The notes beneath the pieces were generated by a model. That model saw only the letters and a list, made by a program, of their open reading frames with translations. It did not search any database and was not told the DNA's origin. From CAJQQY01 sp964352225 (GTDB lineage Bacteria; Bacteroidota; Bacteroidia; Chitinophagales; Saprospiraceae), in assembly GCA_964352225.1 (NCBI GenBank), contig CAYGRM010000343.1, forward strand, positions 1 through 7,246: DNA of 7,246 nucleotides, read 5' to 3'. Below are positions 1-6,436 of this stretch, in pieces (within the stretch, counting starts at the first letter, position 1; each line of letters starts with the position of its first letter). Made by a program: the position numbers and the translations under genes.

Positions 1-125
1 AATCTTACCTTTTTTGTTTTATTTTTTAGAATAAAATTAATCCACCTATTTAATTGATTGATTTACAATGATTTGCATCTTATTTTATTTTAAAAAAAAT
101 TGAATGATTTTTTTATCTTACCATC

Positions 126-680
126 ATGAATGCACACGAAGATCATCGATATCTCATTGCACTTAGGAAGGGAGATAATTTACTCCTCAAGGAGGTTTAT
201 GCTAAGTACACACCACAAGTAATTATTTGGGTTTTAAAAAATAATGGAAGTAGGTCTGATGCGAAGGATATCTTTCAGGAGGCCTTGATTGCTTTGTATA
301 ATAAGGCTTGTGATCCTGACTTTATATTGACCTATCCTCTTGGTGGATTAATTTTTCAGATTTGTAAAAACAAATGGATTGATCAGATTAGAAAAAAAAC
401 TAAAGAGTCAGAGGTAAGAATCCTAGAGAAGGAACGATATGATTCTGAACAACCTAACGCATCGGCGATTGAGCAAATCGAAGAAGAAGAAATTAGGCAA
501 AACAAATTAAATGCCGCTTTCGAAAAATTGAGTGAGCTTTGTCAAAAATTGTTACGTGCTGTTTCCGAAGGAATTTCCTCCAAGGATATTGCCGTTCAAT
601 TAGCGATGAATGATGCCAATACGGTTTACCGTAGAAAAAATGCATGCGTGGAACGTTGGAAAAATTTGTATCATTCTTAA
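126..680 (+). CDS. ECF-type RNA polymerase sigma factor (sigma-70 family), 184 aa
   Basis: Predicted alternative sigma factor that directs core RNA polymerase to a small regulon. Region 2 spans about residues 9-92. It contains the core-binding helix DAKDIFQEALIALYNKA (45-61) and the basic -10-recognition segment ICKNKWIDQIRKK (79-91). An acidic linker (about 95-125, EEEE at 119-122) leads to a region 4 helix-turn-helix (about 130-180, with GISSKDIAVQL then a basic YRRK segment) that should read the -35 element. Length is normal for ECF factors. The ATG at 126 gives a complete region 2 and has no Shine-Dalgarno site, as is usual in Bacteroidota. The next gene starts 11 bases after the stop, so the two are very likely co-transcribed and the partner is the candidate regulator. 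The sequence is clearly different from the second sigma factor in the window, so it is not a recent duplicate. The 125-base AT-rich leader holds no convincing promoter. The fold is certain; the regulon is unknown. Confidence 0.93.
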   Translation: MNAHEDHRYLIALRKGDNLLLKEVYAKYTPQVIIWVLKNNGSRSDAKDIFQEALIALYNKACDPDFILTYPLGGLIFQICKNKWIDQIRKKTKESEVRILEKERYDSEQPNASAIEQIEEEEIRQNKLNAAFEKLSELCQKLLRAVSEGISSKDIAVQLAMNDANTVYRRKNACVERWKNLYHS

Positions 681-691
681 AACTGAAATCC

Positions 692-1444
692 ATGGAACAA
701 GATAATTACATATTAATTGAAAAATATCTCAATGGTGAGTTAAATGAGGAGGAAGTAAATGACTTCAAATTGCGTCTAAAAGAAGATGCTACATTTTCTG
801 AAGAATATACTTTGCAAAAAAGCATGAATATTTTTTTGGAAAAAGATCGAAATCAACCTTCCCTTGAAGCTAAATTAGAATCACTTGGAAAAGGGTTTTT
901 CGAGGAAGAAAAAAATGAAACAGAAGATAAAGTCATTCCTATTTCTCGAAATAAAAATCGGAACCGTTGGCTGATTGGATTGATTGCGACTGCTGCAGTT
1001 GCTGCACTACTAGTATTCTTTAACCCTTTTCAGCAGGATGATTTATATAATCAATATGCCTCGCATCAACCTATTTCTCTAACTGAAAAAAGTGAGGGAA
1101 GTGATGCTGGAACGAATGCAGAAAGTGCTTTTAACCAAAAAAATTACGCACTTGCCTATGAAAACATAACAACATATTTACAAGAAAATCCTGAAGACCT
1201 AAAAGCTGAATTAGCCCTTGGAATTAGTGCATTGGAAACTGGAAAAATGGAAGAAGCGATTTCAATTTTTGAAAAAATAAATGCTGGAAATTCAGCTTTA
1301 AAAAATTATGGAACCTGGTATTTAGCACTCTCCTATTTGAAGCAAAAAGATTTTGAAAAAGCGAAATCATTTTTAAATCAAGTTCCTAAATCAGAAAATA
1401 CTTTATTTGAAAAAGCACAAAATCTATTGAAAGATTTGAACTAA
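692..1444 (+). CDS. Single-pass membrane protein with TPR-like C-terminal repeats, candidate anti-sigma regulator, 250 aa
   Basis: The likely start is the ATG at 692. It lies just after the sigma gene and gives an N-terminus (MEQDNYILIEKYLNGELNEE) typical of Bacteroidota membrane-anchored regulators. An in-frame ATG at 644 would add 16 residues inside the sigma gene and is less likely. Residues 1-92 form a charged, helical cytoplasmic head whose opening (YLNGELNEEEV..F...L) resembles the short sigma-binding motif of many anti-sigma proteins. Residues 93-110 are one transmembrane helix (WLIGLIATAAVAALLVFF). Residues 143-250 hold about three TPR-like helical pairs (AFNQKNYALAYENI; ALGISALETGKMEEAISIFEK; YLALSYLKQKDFEKAKSFL), placed in the periplasm if the head is cytoplasmic. 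It probably tethers or inhibits the upstream sigma factor and senses a periplasmic partner through the repeats. This role is inferred from operon position and topology; no classical zinc-binding anti-sigma motif is seen. Confidence 0.85.
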   Translation: MEQDNYILIEKYLNGELNEEEVNDFKLRLKEDATFSEEYTLQKSMNIFLEKDRNQPSLEAKLESLGKGFFEEEKNETEDKVIPISRNKNRNRWLIGLIATAAVAALLVFFNPFQQDDLYNQYASHQPISLTEKSEGSDAGTNAESAFNQKNYALAYENITTYLQENPEDLKAELALGISALETGKMEEAISIFEKINAGNSALKNYGTWYLALSYLKQKDFEKAKSFLNQVPKSENTLFEKAQNLLKDLN

Positions 1445-1457
1445 AATTAATATAACC

Positions 1458-2111
1458 ATGAAAAAAATATGGCTACTTTCTTTTTTGTTTATTTTCACTT
1501 TTTCTCAAAAAATATCTGCAACACCTGTAGATGTGATCAAACCAAAAACTCCAACTGAAGAATCTGTTCAAGCTAAAAAGAAGAAAAAGAAAAAAAGATT
1601 CTTCGCCCGCTTGACGGAAAGAATCATGAAAAAGCGAGTAGGGAAAATGATTAAAAAATTAGGATTAGATCCTAAAGGTTGTGATCGAATTATCAAAACT
1701 GATGGAGAAGAATTAGAAGTGGTCATTGTGAAAATTGGCCCAGAAAGAATTCGATATAAAAGCTGTGATTTTCAAAATGGTCCAACTCGATCAATTCGGA
1801 AGGAAGATATTTTCATGATTAAATATGAAGATGGTACAAAAGAAATCATCACAGATATTGAGGCTTTAAGAAAGAATCAACAAGAAGTAATCAATACCTA
1901 TGAGTCAGATCAAAGTGATGAGAATTATGGGGAGTATTGGGCTATTGGTTTTATACTAGGTATTTTTCTAGGACTTTTTGGAGTTTTAATTGTTGCGTTA
2001 GCTTTTAGTGGAAAAAAAAGAAAACGGGCTTTGCAGGGCTCTTTAGTCGGAATAATTTCTATGCTTATACTTACGATCGCCTTGATTGCATTACTTATCC
2101 CTTTTATTTAA
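1458..2111 (+). CDS. Exported two-pass membrane protein with lysine run, unknown function, 217 aa
   Basis: Third gene of the operon, starting 13 bases after the TPR protein. A signal peptide is clear (residues 1-21, MKKIWLLSFLFIFTFSQKISA, likely cut before TPVDV). A low-complexity segment follows with seven consecutive lysines (40-46) and further basic residues to about 67. Residues 75-130 carry a beta-rich module (CDRIIKTDGEELEVVIVKIG, then IRYKSCDFQNGP, then KEDIFMIKYEDGTKEII). That pattern recurs in many uncharacterised Bacteroidota membrane proteins. Two helices (about 161-183 and 192-216) flank a basic loop, SGKKRKRA. The positive-inside rule puts this loop in the cytoplasm, so both the basic N-terminal domain and the C-terminus should face the periplasm, in agreement with the signal peptide. 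No enzymatic motif is visible. It may be a partner of the TPR protein or an output of the sigma factor. It converges on the FAS1 gene with an 85-base gap. Confidence 0.85.
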   Translation: MKKIWLLSFLFIFTFSQKISATPVDVIKPKTPTEESVQAKKKKKKKRFFARLTERIMKKRVGKMIKKLGLDPKGCDRIIKTDGEELEVVIVKIGPERIRYKSCDFQNGPTRSIRKEDIFMIKYEDGTKEIITDIEALRKNQQEVINTYESDQSDENYGEYWAIGFILGIFLGLFGVLIVALAFSGKKRKRALQGSLVGIISMLILTIALIALLIPFI

Positions 2112-2113
2112 TT

Positions 2114-2149
2114 AAAAAAGAACTGCCAACTCTTGAGAGCTAGCAGTTC
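2114..2149 (-). terminator. Rho-independent terminator of the FAS1 gene
   Basis: Reading leftward, arms GAACTGC (2149-2143) and GCAGTTC (2126-2120) pair perfectly. An inner CTCT/AGAG pairing extends the hairpin after a short internal mismatch. Six T residues (2119-2114) follow at once. It lies 48 bases past the stop of the FAS1 gene. On the other strand the same hairpin has no T-run after it, so for the right-pointing operon it would be weak at best. Confidence 0.85.
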
Positions 2150-2196
2150 ATGCAATGAATAGTTTAATTTATATTAACTGAAAAAACGAATTCTTT

Positions 2197-4152
2197 TTAT
2201 TTGATCACAACTGTACTTATTGCATAGTTTTTATCTGTTCTTAATAAGATAAAATAAGTTCCAGTTGAATAGCTAGTTACATCTAAAGATGGGTTTACAT
2301 CATTTACTCTCCAAGTTTGTAAAACATTTCCTTGAGTTCCAATCAATTGAATTTCAACATTTTGATCGATCATTTCAGTTGGCAAATCAACAGTAATGAA
2401 ATCAGTTGTTGGATTAGGAAAAATATTTAAGTTTACTTTATCTAAATCTTTTACACTTGTCAAGTCTGGTAAAAGTACATTGTTCAATACATGTACAACA
2501 CCATTCAATGTCAAAATATCTGCTGCTATCACCAAGGCATTTCCATTAATAGTAACTGCTCCATTTGCGTCAATTCCTACGGTAATATCTTGTCCCAATA
2601 ATGTTGTCGCAACTTGACCATCTGTTAAGTCAGAAGAGAAAACTTCTGAAGTCAAAACATGGTACTGAAGAATTTTTTGTAAATCACCTGTTGGATCAGT
2701 TAATAATGTTGTTACATCAACTGGTGCAAAAGCATCATCATTTGGGGCAAATACGGTATAGTTAGCTGATAAGTCACTTAATGCTCCAGCCAATTGAGCT
2801 TCTTCTACTGCTGTTTCTAAGGTAGTGTGATCTGGGCTATTGATCACTACGTCTGCTACGGTTGTATTTGGTGGTAAAATTACTGCATCTAATACATGCA
2901 CTACTCCATTCAAGGTTTGAATGTCAGCTATTGCTACGTTGGCATTATTAATCATCACTCCTCCGTTGGCATCAATAGATACTGTAATATCTTGTCCGAA
3001 AATAGTCGTCGCAGTTTGTCCGTCTGATAAATCTGAAGACAAAACCTCAGCATCCAAAACGTGATACAATAATGCTCTTCTTAATTTAGTATCTGCATTA
3101 CTGGTTAAAATACTTAATACTGCTGGATCCAATGCTGCAAAAGCATCATCTGTTGGGGCGAATACTGTGAATGTCCCTTCCAAATTACTCAAGGTACCTG
3201 CTAAGTCTGCAGCTACTACTGCTCCTTCTAATGTAGTATGAACATTACTATTAATCACTACATCTGCCACAGTTGTATTGGGTGGTAAAATTACTGCATC
3301 TAACACATGGACTACTCCATTCAAGGTTTGAATATCTGCAATTGCTACGTTGGCATTATTAATCATCACTCCTCCGTTGGCATCAATAGATACTGTAATA
3401 TCTTGTCCGAAAAGTGTTTCAGCAGTTTGACCATCTGATAAATCTGAAGACAAAACTTCCGCTCCCAAAACGTGATACAATAATGCATTTCTCAATTTAG
3501 TATCTGCATTACTGGTTAAAATATTTAATACTGCTGGATCTAATGCTGCGAAAGCATCATCTGTTGGGGCAAATACTGTAAAGTTACCGTTTAGGTCACT
3601 CAATGTTCCTGCTAAGTCTGCTCCAATTACTGCTCCTTCCAATGTTGCGTGAACATCACTATTGATCACTACGTCTGCCACAGTTGTATTGGGTGGTAGT
3701 AAAACTGCATCTATCACATGTACTACTCCATTTGTAGCATCGTTATTTGGCGCAGTCACTTGAGCAGTATTGATGAATACTTCCATCATACCATTAATTG
3801 TAACTGTGATATCTTGTCCAAAAAGTGTTTCAACAATTTGACCATCAGATAGCATATTGGAAAAAACTTCTGCACCTAATACATGGTATAATAATGCTTT
3901 GGTTAGTTTACCAGTTGGATCACCTGTTAAAGTGGAAACGAGTGCTGGATCTAAACTTGCGAATGCAGCATCCGTTGGTGCGAATACGGTAAATGTACCC
4001 GTTTCAGATAAAGTTGCGTTTAATCCTGCTGAATTGATTAGCGCTTCTAGTGTATTGTGATTTGGGCTATCCTCAATAATTGACATAACTGTTTGGGAAA
4101 AACTGAATGTCGAAAATAGCATGAATAAAGTAATGTAAAATGTCTTTAACAT
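2197..4152 (-). CDS. Secreted adhesin with four FAS1 (fasciclin) domains and T9SS type A sorting domain, 651 aa
   Basis: Predicted cell-surface or secreted adhesion protein. Residues 1-20 are a Sec signal peptide (MLKTFYITLFMLFSTFSFSQ). Four tandem FAS1 domains follow at about 21-156, 157-293, 294-430 and 431-563. Each has the H1 motif TVFAPTDxAF (TVFAPNDDAF in the fourth), the YHVL core and the H2 motif NGVVHVxxxVxLP. Domains 2 and 3 are nearly identical; 1 and 4 are more diverged. The C-terminus (about 568-651) is a type A T9SS sorting domain: NIFPNPTTDFITVDLP, then SYSTGTYFILLRTD, then the terminal strand STVVIK. It implies export across the outer membrane and cleavage or anchoring by the T9SS sortase. 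FAS1 domains mediate cell-cell or cell-matrix contacts in many organisms; the ligand here is unknown. The gene lies 162 bases downstream of the barrel anti-sigma gene on the same strand, with its own promoter candidate and a downstream terminator. The product class is near certain. Confidence 0.96.
   Translation of the reverse strand: MLKTFYITLFMLFSTFSFSQTVMSIIEDSPNHNTLEALINSAGLNATLSETGTFTVFAPTDAAFASLDPALVSTLTGDPTGKLTKALLYHVLGAEVFSNMLSDGQIVETLFGQDITVTINGMMEVFINTAQVTAPNNDATNGVVHVIDAVLLPPNTTVADVVINSDVHATLEGAVIGADLAGTLSDLNGNFTVFAPTDDAFAALDPAVLNILTSNADTKLRNALLYHVLGAEVLSSDLSDGQTAETLFGQDITVSIDANGGVMINNANVAIADIQTLNGVVHVLDAVILPPNTTVADVVINSNVHTTLEGAVVAADLAGTLSNLEGTFTVFAPTDDAFAALDPAVLSILTSNADTKLRRALLYHVLDAEVLSSDLSDGQTATTIFGQDITVSIDANGGVMINNANVAIADIQTLNGVVHVLDAVILPPNTTVADVVINSPDHTTLETAVEEAQLAGALSDLSANYTVFAPNDDAFAPVDVTTLLTDPTGDLQKILQYHVLTSEVFSSDLTDGQVATTLLGQDITVGIDANGAVTINGNALVIAADILTLNGVVHVLNNVLLPDLTSVKDLDKVNLNIFPNPTTDFITVDLPTEMIDQNVEIQLIGTQGNVLQTWRVNDVNPSLDVTSYSTGTYFILLRTDKNYAISTVVIK
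2863..3684 (-). repeat. Tandem 411-bp repeat encoding FAS1 domains 2 and 3
   Basis: Two in-frame units of 411 bases (137 codons), at 2863-3273 and 3274-3684, encode almost the same domain. The longest exact match I traced is 73 bases (2930-3002 against 3341-3413); other stretches differ at scattered positions. The flanking first and fourth domains follow the same period but are diverged. This indicates a recent duplication or gene conversion within the gene. Confidence 0.9.
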
Positions 4153-4171
4153 GATTTAGATTTTTAAATGA

Positions 4172-4189
4172 TTTGATAAATTTGATAAA
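4172..4189. repeat. Tandem 9-bp repeat in the FAS1 gene leader
   Basis: TTTGATAAA occurs twice back to back on the plus strand (TTTATCAAA in the direction of the FAS1 gene), 20-37 bases before its ATG. It sits in the predicted 5' leader, so it could be a protein-binding site or affect translation. It may also be simple AT-rich drift. Confidence 0.5.
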
Positions 4190-4264
4190 TAGGTGGACTT
4201 TTTTGTCCTTATAAAAATTGATTTCAAATAAACGATAGTCAAGACAAACCTTTCTCAGGTCAAT

Positions 4265-4295
4265 CAATAGTAACTGATTGAAAAAAATTTGTCAA
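4265..4295 (-). promoter_or_regulatory. Promoter candidate for the FAS1 adhesin gene
   Basis: Reading leftward, TTG (4295-4293), a 20-base spacer and TACTATTG (4272-4265) match the Bacteroidota -33/-7 consensus TTG-N19-TAnnTTTG with one mismatch in the -7 box and one extra spacer base. The same bases also read as TTGACA-N17-TACTAT. Transcription would begin near 4258, leaving a leader of about 105 bases. This suggests the adhesin can be expressed independently of the sigma/anti-sigma genes upstream. Confidence 0.55.
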
Positions 4296-4314
4296 TAATA
4301 TTTTTTATAAAAAA

Positions 4315-5766
4315 TTAAGGAGTGAATGACTTGGTCAACCCAATCGAAATTTGATGTCGATCAATTCTTGTTTCGTAATTATCCAATTTAAAAATTGGGT
4401 TGATACCTCTTATCCAATCATAATTTAACTGCAAATGCAAATTATTTTGGATTTCATATTTTAAGCCTAGACCTAGGCGATAATCAAAATGCCACTTTTC
4501 CAAATCAGGTGAAACAAAAGTGGATGAACCACTATCATCATATTGAATCGCAGCATGATGAGTATCGACTGATTGGATTTTGTTAGAAATTTTTGCCAAG
4601 TAATTAACCCCAAAACCAAGGTTTGCCGTAGGCATAAATTTTCGCTTTTTTCCCAAAGGATAAATAATTGTCCCGATTGGTAAACTGAAATTTCTGATTC
4701 GATGTTCTGAACTAAAATCAACTAACAAATCAACTTCATCCGAAGCTAAGGTTTGACCCCGACTGAAATTAAAGGTCGCTCCTGAAAGTCCATATGGAGT
4801 CGCTAAATTTAAAGCATAGCCATTCAATGGATTAGATGGATTATCTTCTTCTAATACACTATAAGTCAAATCTGAATTATGTCCTGAACTGGTGCTTACT
4901 TGTTCAAATTGTAAACCTGTAGTTAGATCGAAATAATTATTTAATTCCACATTTAAAGAAAATCTTGTTTGCCAGCCCCAAGTATCCTGATAATTGAAAT
5001 CGAACGGAGACAAATCTGAAGCATAATCATCACTAATTCGGTGCTGCCAGAATGTTGTCCCCGTTCTCACGCCAATAGTATATTTTCTTTTTTGAGATGT
5101 TTCGAATTCAGGTAAAATTTGGATGGGACGAATTTGTTTTCTACTAGACAAAAACATTTCTATCGAAGGAACTGATATCACATTCACTTCAAATGCTTTG
5201 TCCTTCATCCCATCCACTAGAATCACGTTTTCTAACTTTTTAGAAATTGAAAGAGTAGTTTGTTCATTTCGAACTGGATTTATTTCCTGTGAAATAAAAT
5301 CTGTTGAAACGTTTTTGGAAACATTATTTGTTTCGGTATTTGATTTTAAAATGGTTCTGTTTAAATTTCCTTTGTTGTTATTTTTATGGAAGTCATTAAT
5401 TGCAAATGACTCATTCTTTTTAGAAGTAAAATCAATTTTTGAAGCTTCTTGATTTAGATCTATAATATTTTCTTCAATTACTGCGATTTTGTAAGTAGGT
5501 TCTGTTTGATCATCACTCGGTGCATCATAAGAAGCGACAGAATTTGCAGCGATCTGATCTTCTTTATCAAAAAATAAAATCGAAAGTAACAAGATCATTG
5601 CGATGCCAAGCCCAAACCAAATCATCCATAATGGTCGATTACTTTTTTCGGGAGTGACATGCGGTATAATTCCCTCCCAAACCATTTCATCTGGAGTATT
5701 CCAATCACCTTCTGAGAATTCCTCCTCGTTAAAGCGATTTTTCCATATGTCATCAAATCTATCCAT
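4315..5766 (-). CDS. Trans-envelope (dual-membrane-spanning) anti-sigma factor with C-terminal outer-membrane beta-barrel, 483 aa
   Basis: Predicted to hold the upstream sigma factor and release it on an outer-membrane signal. Residues 1-45 are a short, acidic, tryptophan-bearing cytoplasmic head (MDRFDDIWKNRFNEEEF, then DWNTPDEMVWEGI), as in Bacteroidota barrel-linked anti-sigma proteins. Residues 46-66 are one inner-membrane helix (LWMIWFGLGIAMILLLSILF). Residues 67-226 are an Asn/Ser/Lys-rich, probably unstructured linker long enough to cross the periplasm. Residues 227-483 show alternating amphipathic strands (YTIGVRTGTTFW; TRFSLNVELNNYFDLTTGLQ; RNFSLPIGTIIYP; FDYRLGLGLKYEI; HLQLNYDWI) and end in a barrel-like last strand, HQISIGLTKSF. 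The ATG at 5766 overlaps the sigma stop by 8 bases, so translation is likely coupled. The layout matches the dual-membrane-spanning anti-sigma (Dma) proteins known from Bacteroides thetaiotaomicron. An annotation pipeline might call it only an outer membrane beta-barrel or hypothetical protein. No FecR or zinc anti-sigma domain is visible. Confidence 0.87.
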   Translation of the reverse strand: MDRFDDIWKNRFNEEEFSEGDWNTPDEMVWEGIIPHVTPEKSNRPLWMIWFGLGIAMILLLSILFFDKEDQIAANSVASYDAPSDDQTEPTYKIAVIEENIIDLNQEASKIDFTSKKNESFAINDFHKNNNKGNLNRTILKSNTETNNVSKNVSTDFISQEINPVRNEQTTLSISKKLENVILVDGMKDKAFEVNVISVPSIEMFLSSRKQIRPIQILPEFETSQKRKYTIGVRTGTTFWQHRISDDYASDLSPFDFNYQDTWGWQTRFSLNVELNNYFDLTTGLQFEQVSTSSGHNSDLTYSVLEEDNPSNPLNGYALNLATPYGLSGATFNFSRGQTLASDEVDLLVDFSSEHRIRNFSLPIGTIIYPLGKKRKFMPTANLGFGVNYLAKISNKIQSVDTHHAAIQYDDSGSSTFVSPDLEKWHFDYRLGLGLKYEIQNNLHLQLNYDWIRGINPIFKLDNYETRIDRHQISIGLTKSFTP

Positions 5767-6319
5767 GTTCTTGGCTATAAATATTTTGGTTAATTACTAT
5801 TTTTTTTTGTAGAATATTTCTCGCCTTCATTAATTGTGATTTAGAAGTACTAATCGAAATATTTAGTTCAGATGCAATTTCTTTATGAGAAAAACCATCT
5901 ATCACATACATGTTAAAAACTGTTCGATAACCATAAGGTAATTGTTGAATGAGTTCTAACATTTCTTGCAAGGACAATTGAGATAAAGCACATACATCTT
6001 CAGATTCTACTTGTTCTGCTCCATTTATATTAACAGAGTAAAGAGTATTTTTTCTAATATCTGCAAGACAAGCATTTACGGTTATTCTTTTGGCCCATGA
6101 TCCAAATGCCCCTTTTTCGGTATCGAATTGTTTCAAGTTTTTAAAGATATTTACAAAAGCATCTTGAAGATAATCTTGAGCTATACTTCGATCTTTTCCA
6201 TATCTCAAACAAACCATAAACAAACTATTCTTATAAATATCATATAATTGACGATACGCCTGCTGTTTCCCTTGCAGCGCGTCTTGAATCAATTTTATAT
6301 TTTCATCTCGTTTGTTCAA
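5759..6319 (-). CDS. ECF-type RNA polymerase sigma factor (sigma-70 family), 186 aa, probable TTG start
   Basis: Alternative sigma factor, the likely client of the barrel anti-sigma protein encoded next. Region 2 covers about residues 22-90, with the core-binding helix SIAQDYLQDAFVNIFKNLKQF (45-65) and the -10-recognition segment FGSWAKRITVNACLADIRK (72-90). Region 4 covers about 117-173, with the helix-turn-helix GFSHKEIASELNISISTSKS (142-161) followed by basic MKARNILQKK. The start is TTG at 6319. The next in-frame ATG is residue 35, inside region 2, and no ATG or GTG lies between 6319 and the upstream in-frame stop at 6338-6340. A TTG start may lower translation, which suits a potent regulator. 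The last 8 bases overlap the anti-sigma gene. The upstream region carries a housekeeping-type promoter and an ECF-like element, consistent with basal expression plus autoregulation. Confidence 0.93.
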   Translation of the reverse strand: MNKRDENIKLIQDALQGKQQAYRQLYDIYKNSLFMVCLRYGKDRSIAQDYLQDAFVNIFKNLKQFDTEKGAFGSWAKRITVNACLADIRKNTLYSVNINGAEQVESEDVCALSQLSLQEMLELIQQLPYGYRTVFNMYVIDGFSHKEIASELNISISTSKSQLMKARNILQKKIVINQNIYSQEHG

Positions 6320-6346
6320 TTGTATTGTTTTGTTTATTTACCCTTA

Positions 6347-6375
6347 TATATGCGGCTAGTTTAAAAATGGTTGCC
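6347..6375 (-). promoter_or_regulatory. ECF-type promoter-like element before the second sigma gene
   Basis: Reading leftward, GGCAACC (6375-6369), a 14-base spacer and CGCATATA (6354-6347) lie 28-56 bases before the TTG start. An AAC core at -35 and a CG-led -10 at this spacing are typical of ECF promoters, and the GC-rich blocks stand out from AT-rich surroundings. If real, the sigma factor probably activates its own operon. Only motif resemblance supports this. Confidence 0.42.
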
Positions 6376-6436
6376 TAGGGTGATTAAAAAAATATTTTTT
6401 TCTGTATATTATTCGTAACCAGAAGAAATTGATTTT

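Noticed and set aside
1..125. Promoter for the first sigma gene, for example TTG at 58-60 with TATTTTAT at 81-88.
   Set aside because: The -7 box misses the conserved final bases and the region is so AT-rich that partial matches are expected; the real promoter may lie outside the window.
644..691. Upstream in-frame ATG as start of the TPR membrane protein.
   Set aside because: It would overlap the sigma gene by 37 bases and add 16 residues unlike the usual N-terminus; the ATG at 692 fits the operon spacing and the expected cytoplasmic head.
2120..2149. Terminator serving the right-pointing operon.
   Set aside because: The hairpin has its T-run only on the leftward side; to the right the sequence is mixed, so bidirectional use is unsupported.
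2464..4092. Regular repeats at about 411 bases as a CRISPR array or mobile repeat.
   Set aside because: The repeats are in frame, encode complete FAS1 domains and have no spacer structure.
4260..4281. Inverted repeat TCAATCA / TGATTGA after the barrel anti-sigma gene as a terminator.
   Set aside because: Read leftward no T-run follows the stem, and it overlaps a good promoter candidate for the FAS1 gene.
5123..5452. Open frame of about 109 codons on the plus strand within the anti-sigma gene.
   Set aside because: It is antisense to a well-supported gene, its protein has no domain features, and nothing upstream suggests expression.
4315..5766. Plain outer-membrane protein unrelated to the sigma factor.
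   Set aside because: The N-terminus is not a cleavable signal peptide; a 45-residue charged head precedes the membrane helix and the gene overlaps the sigma gene.
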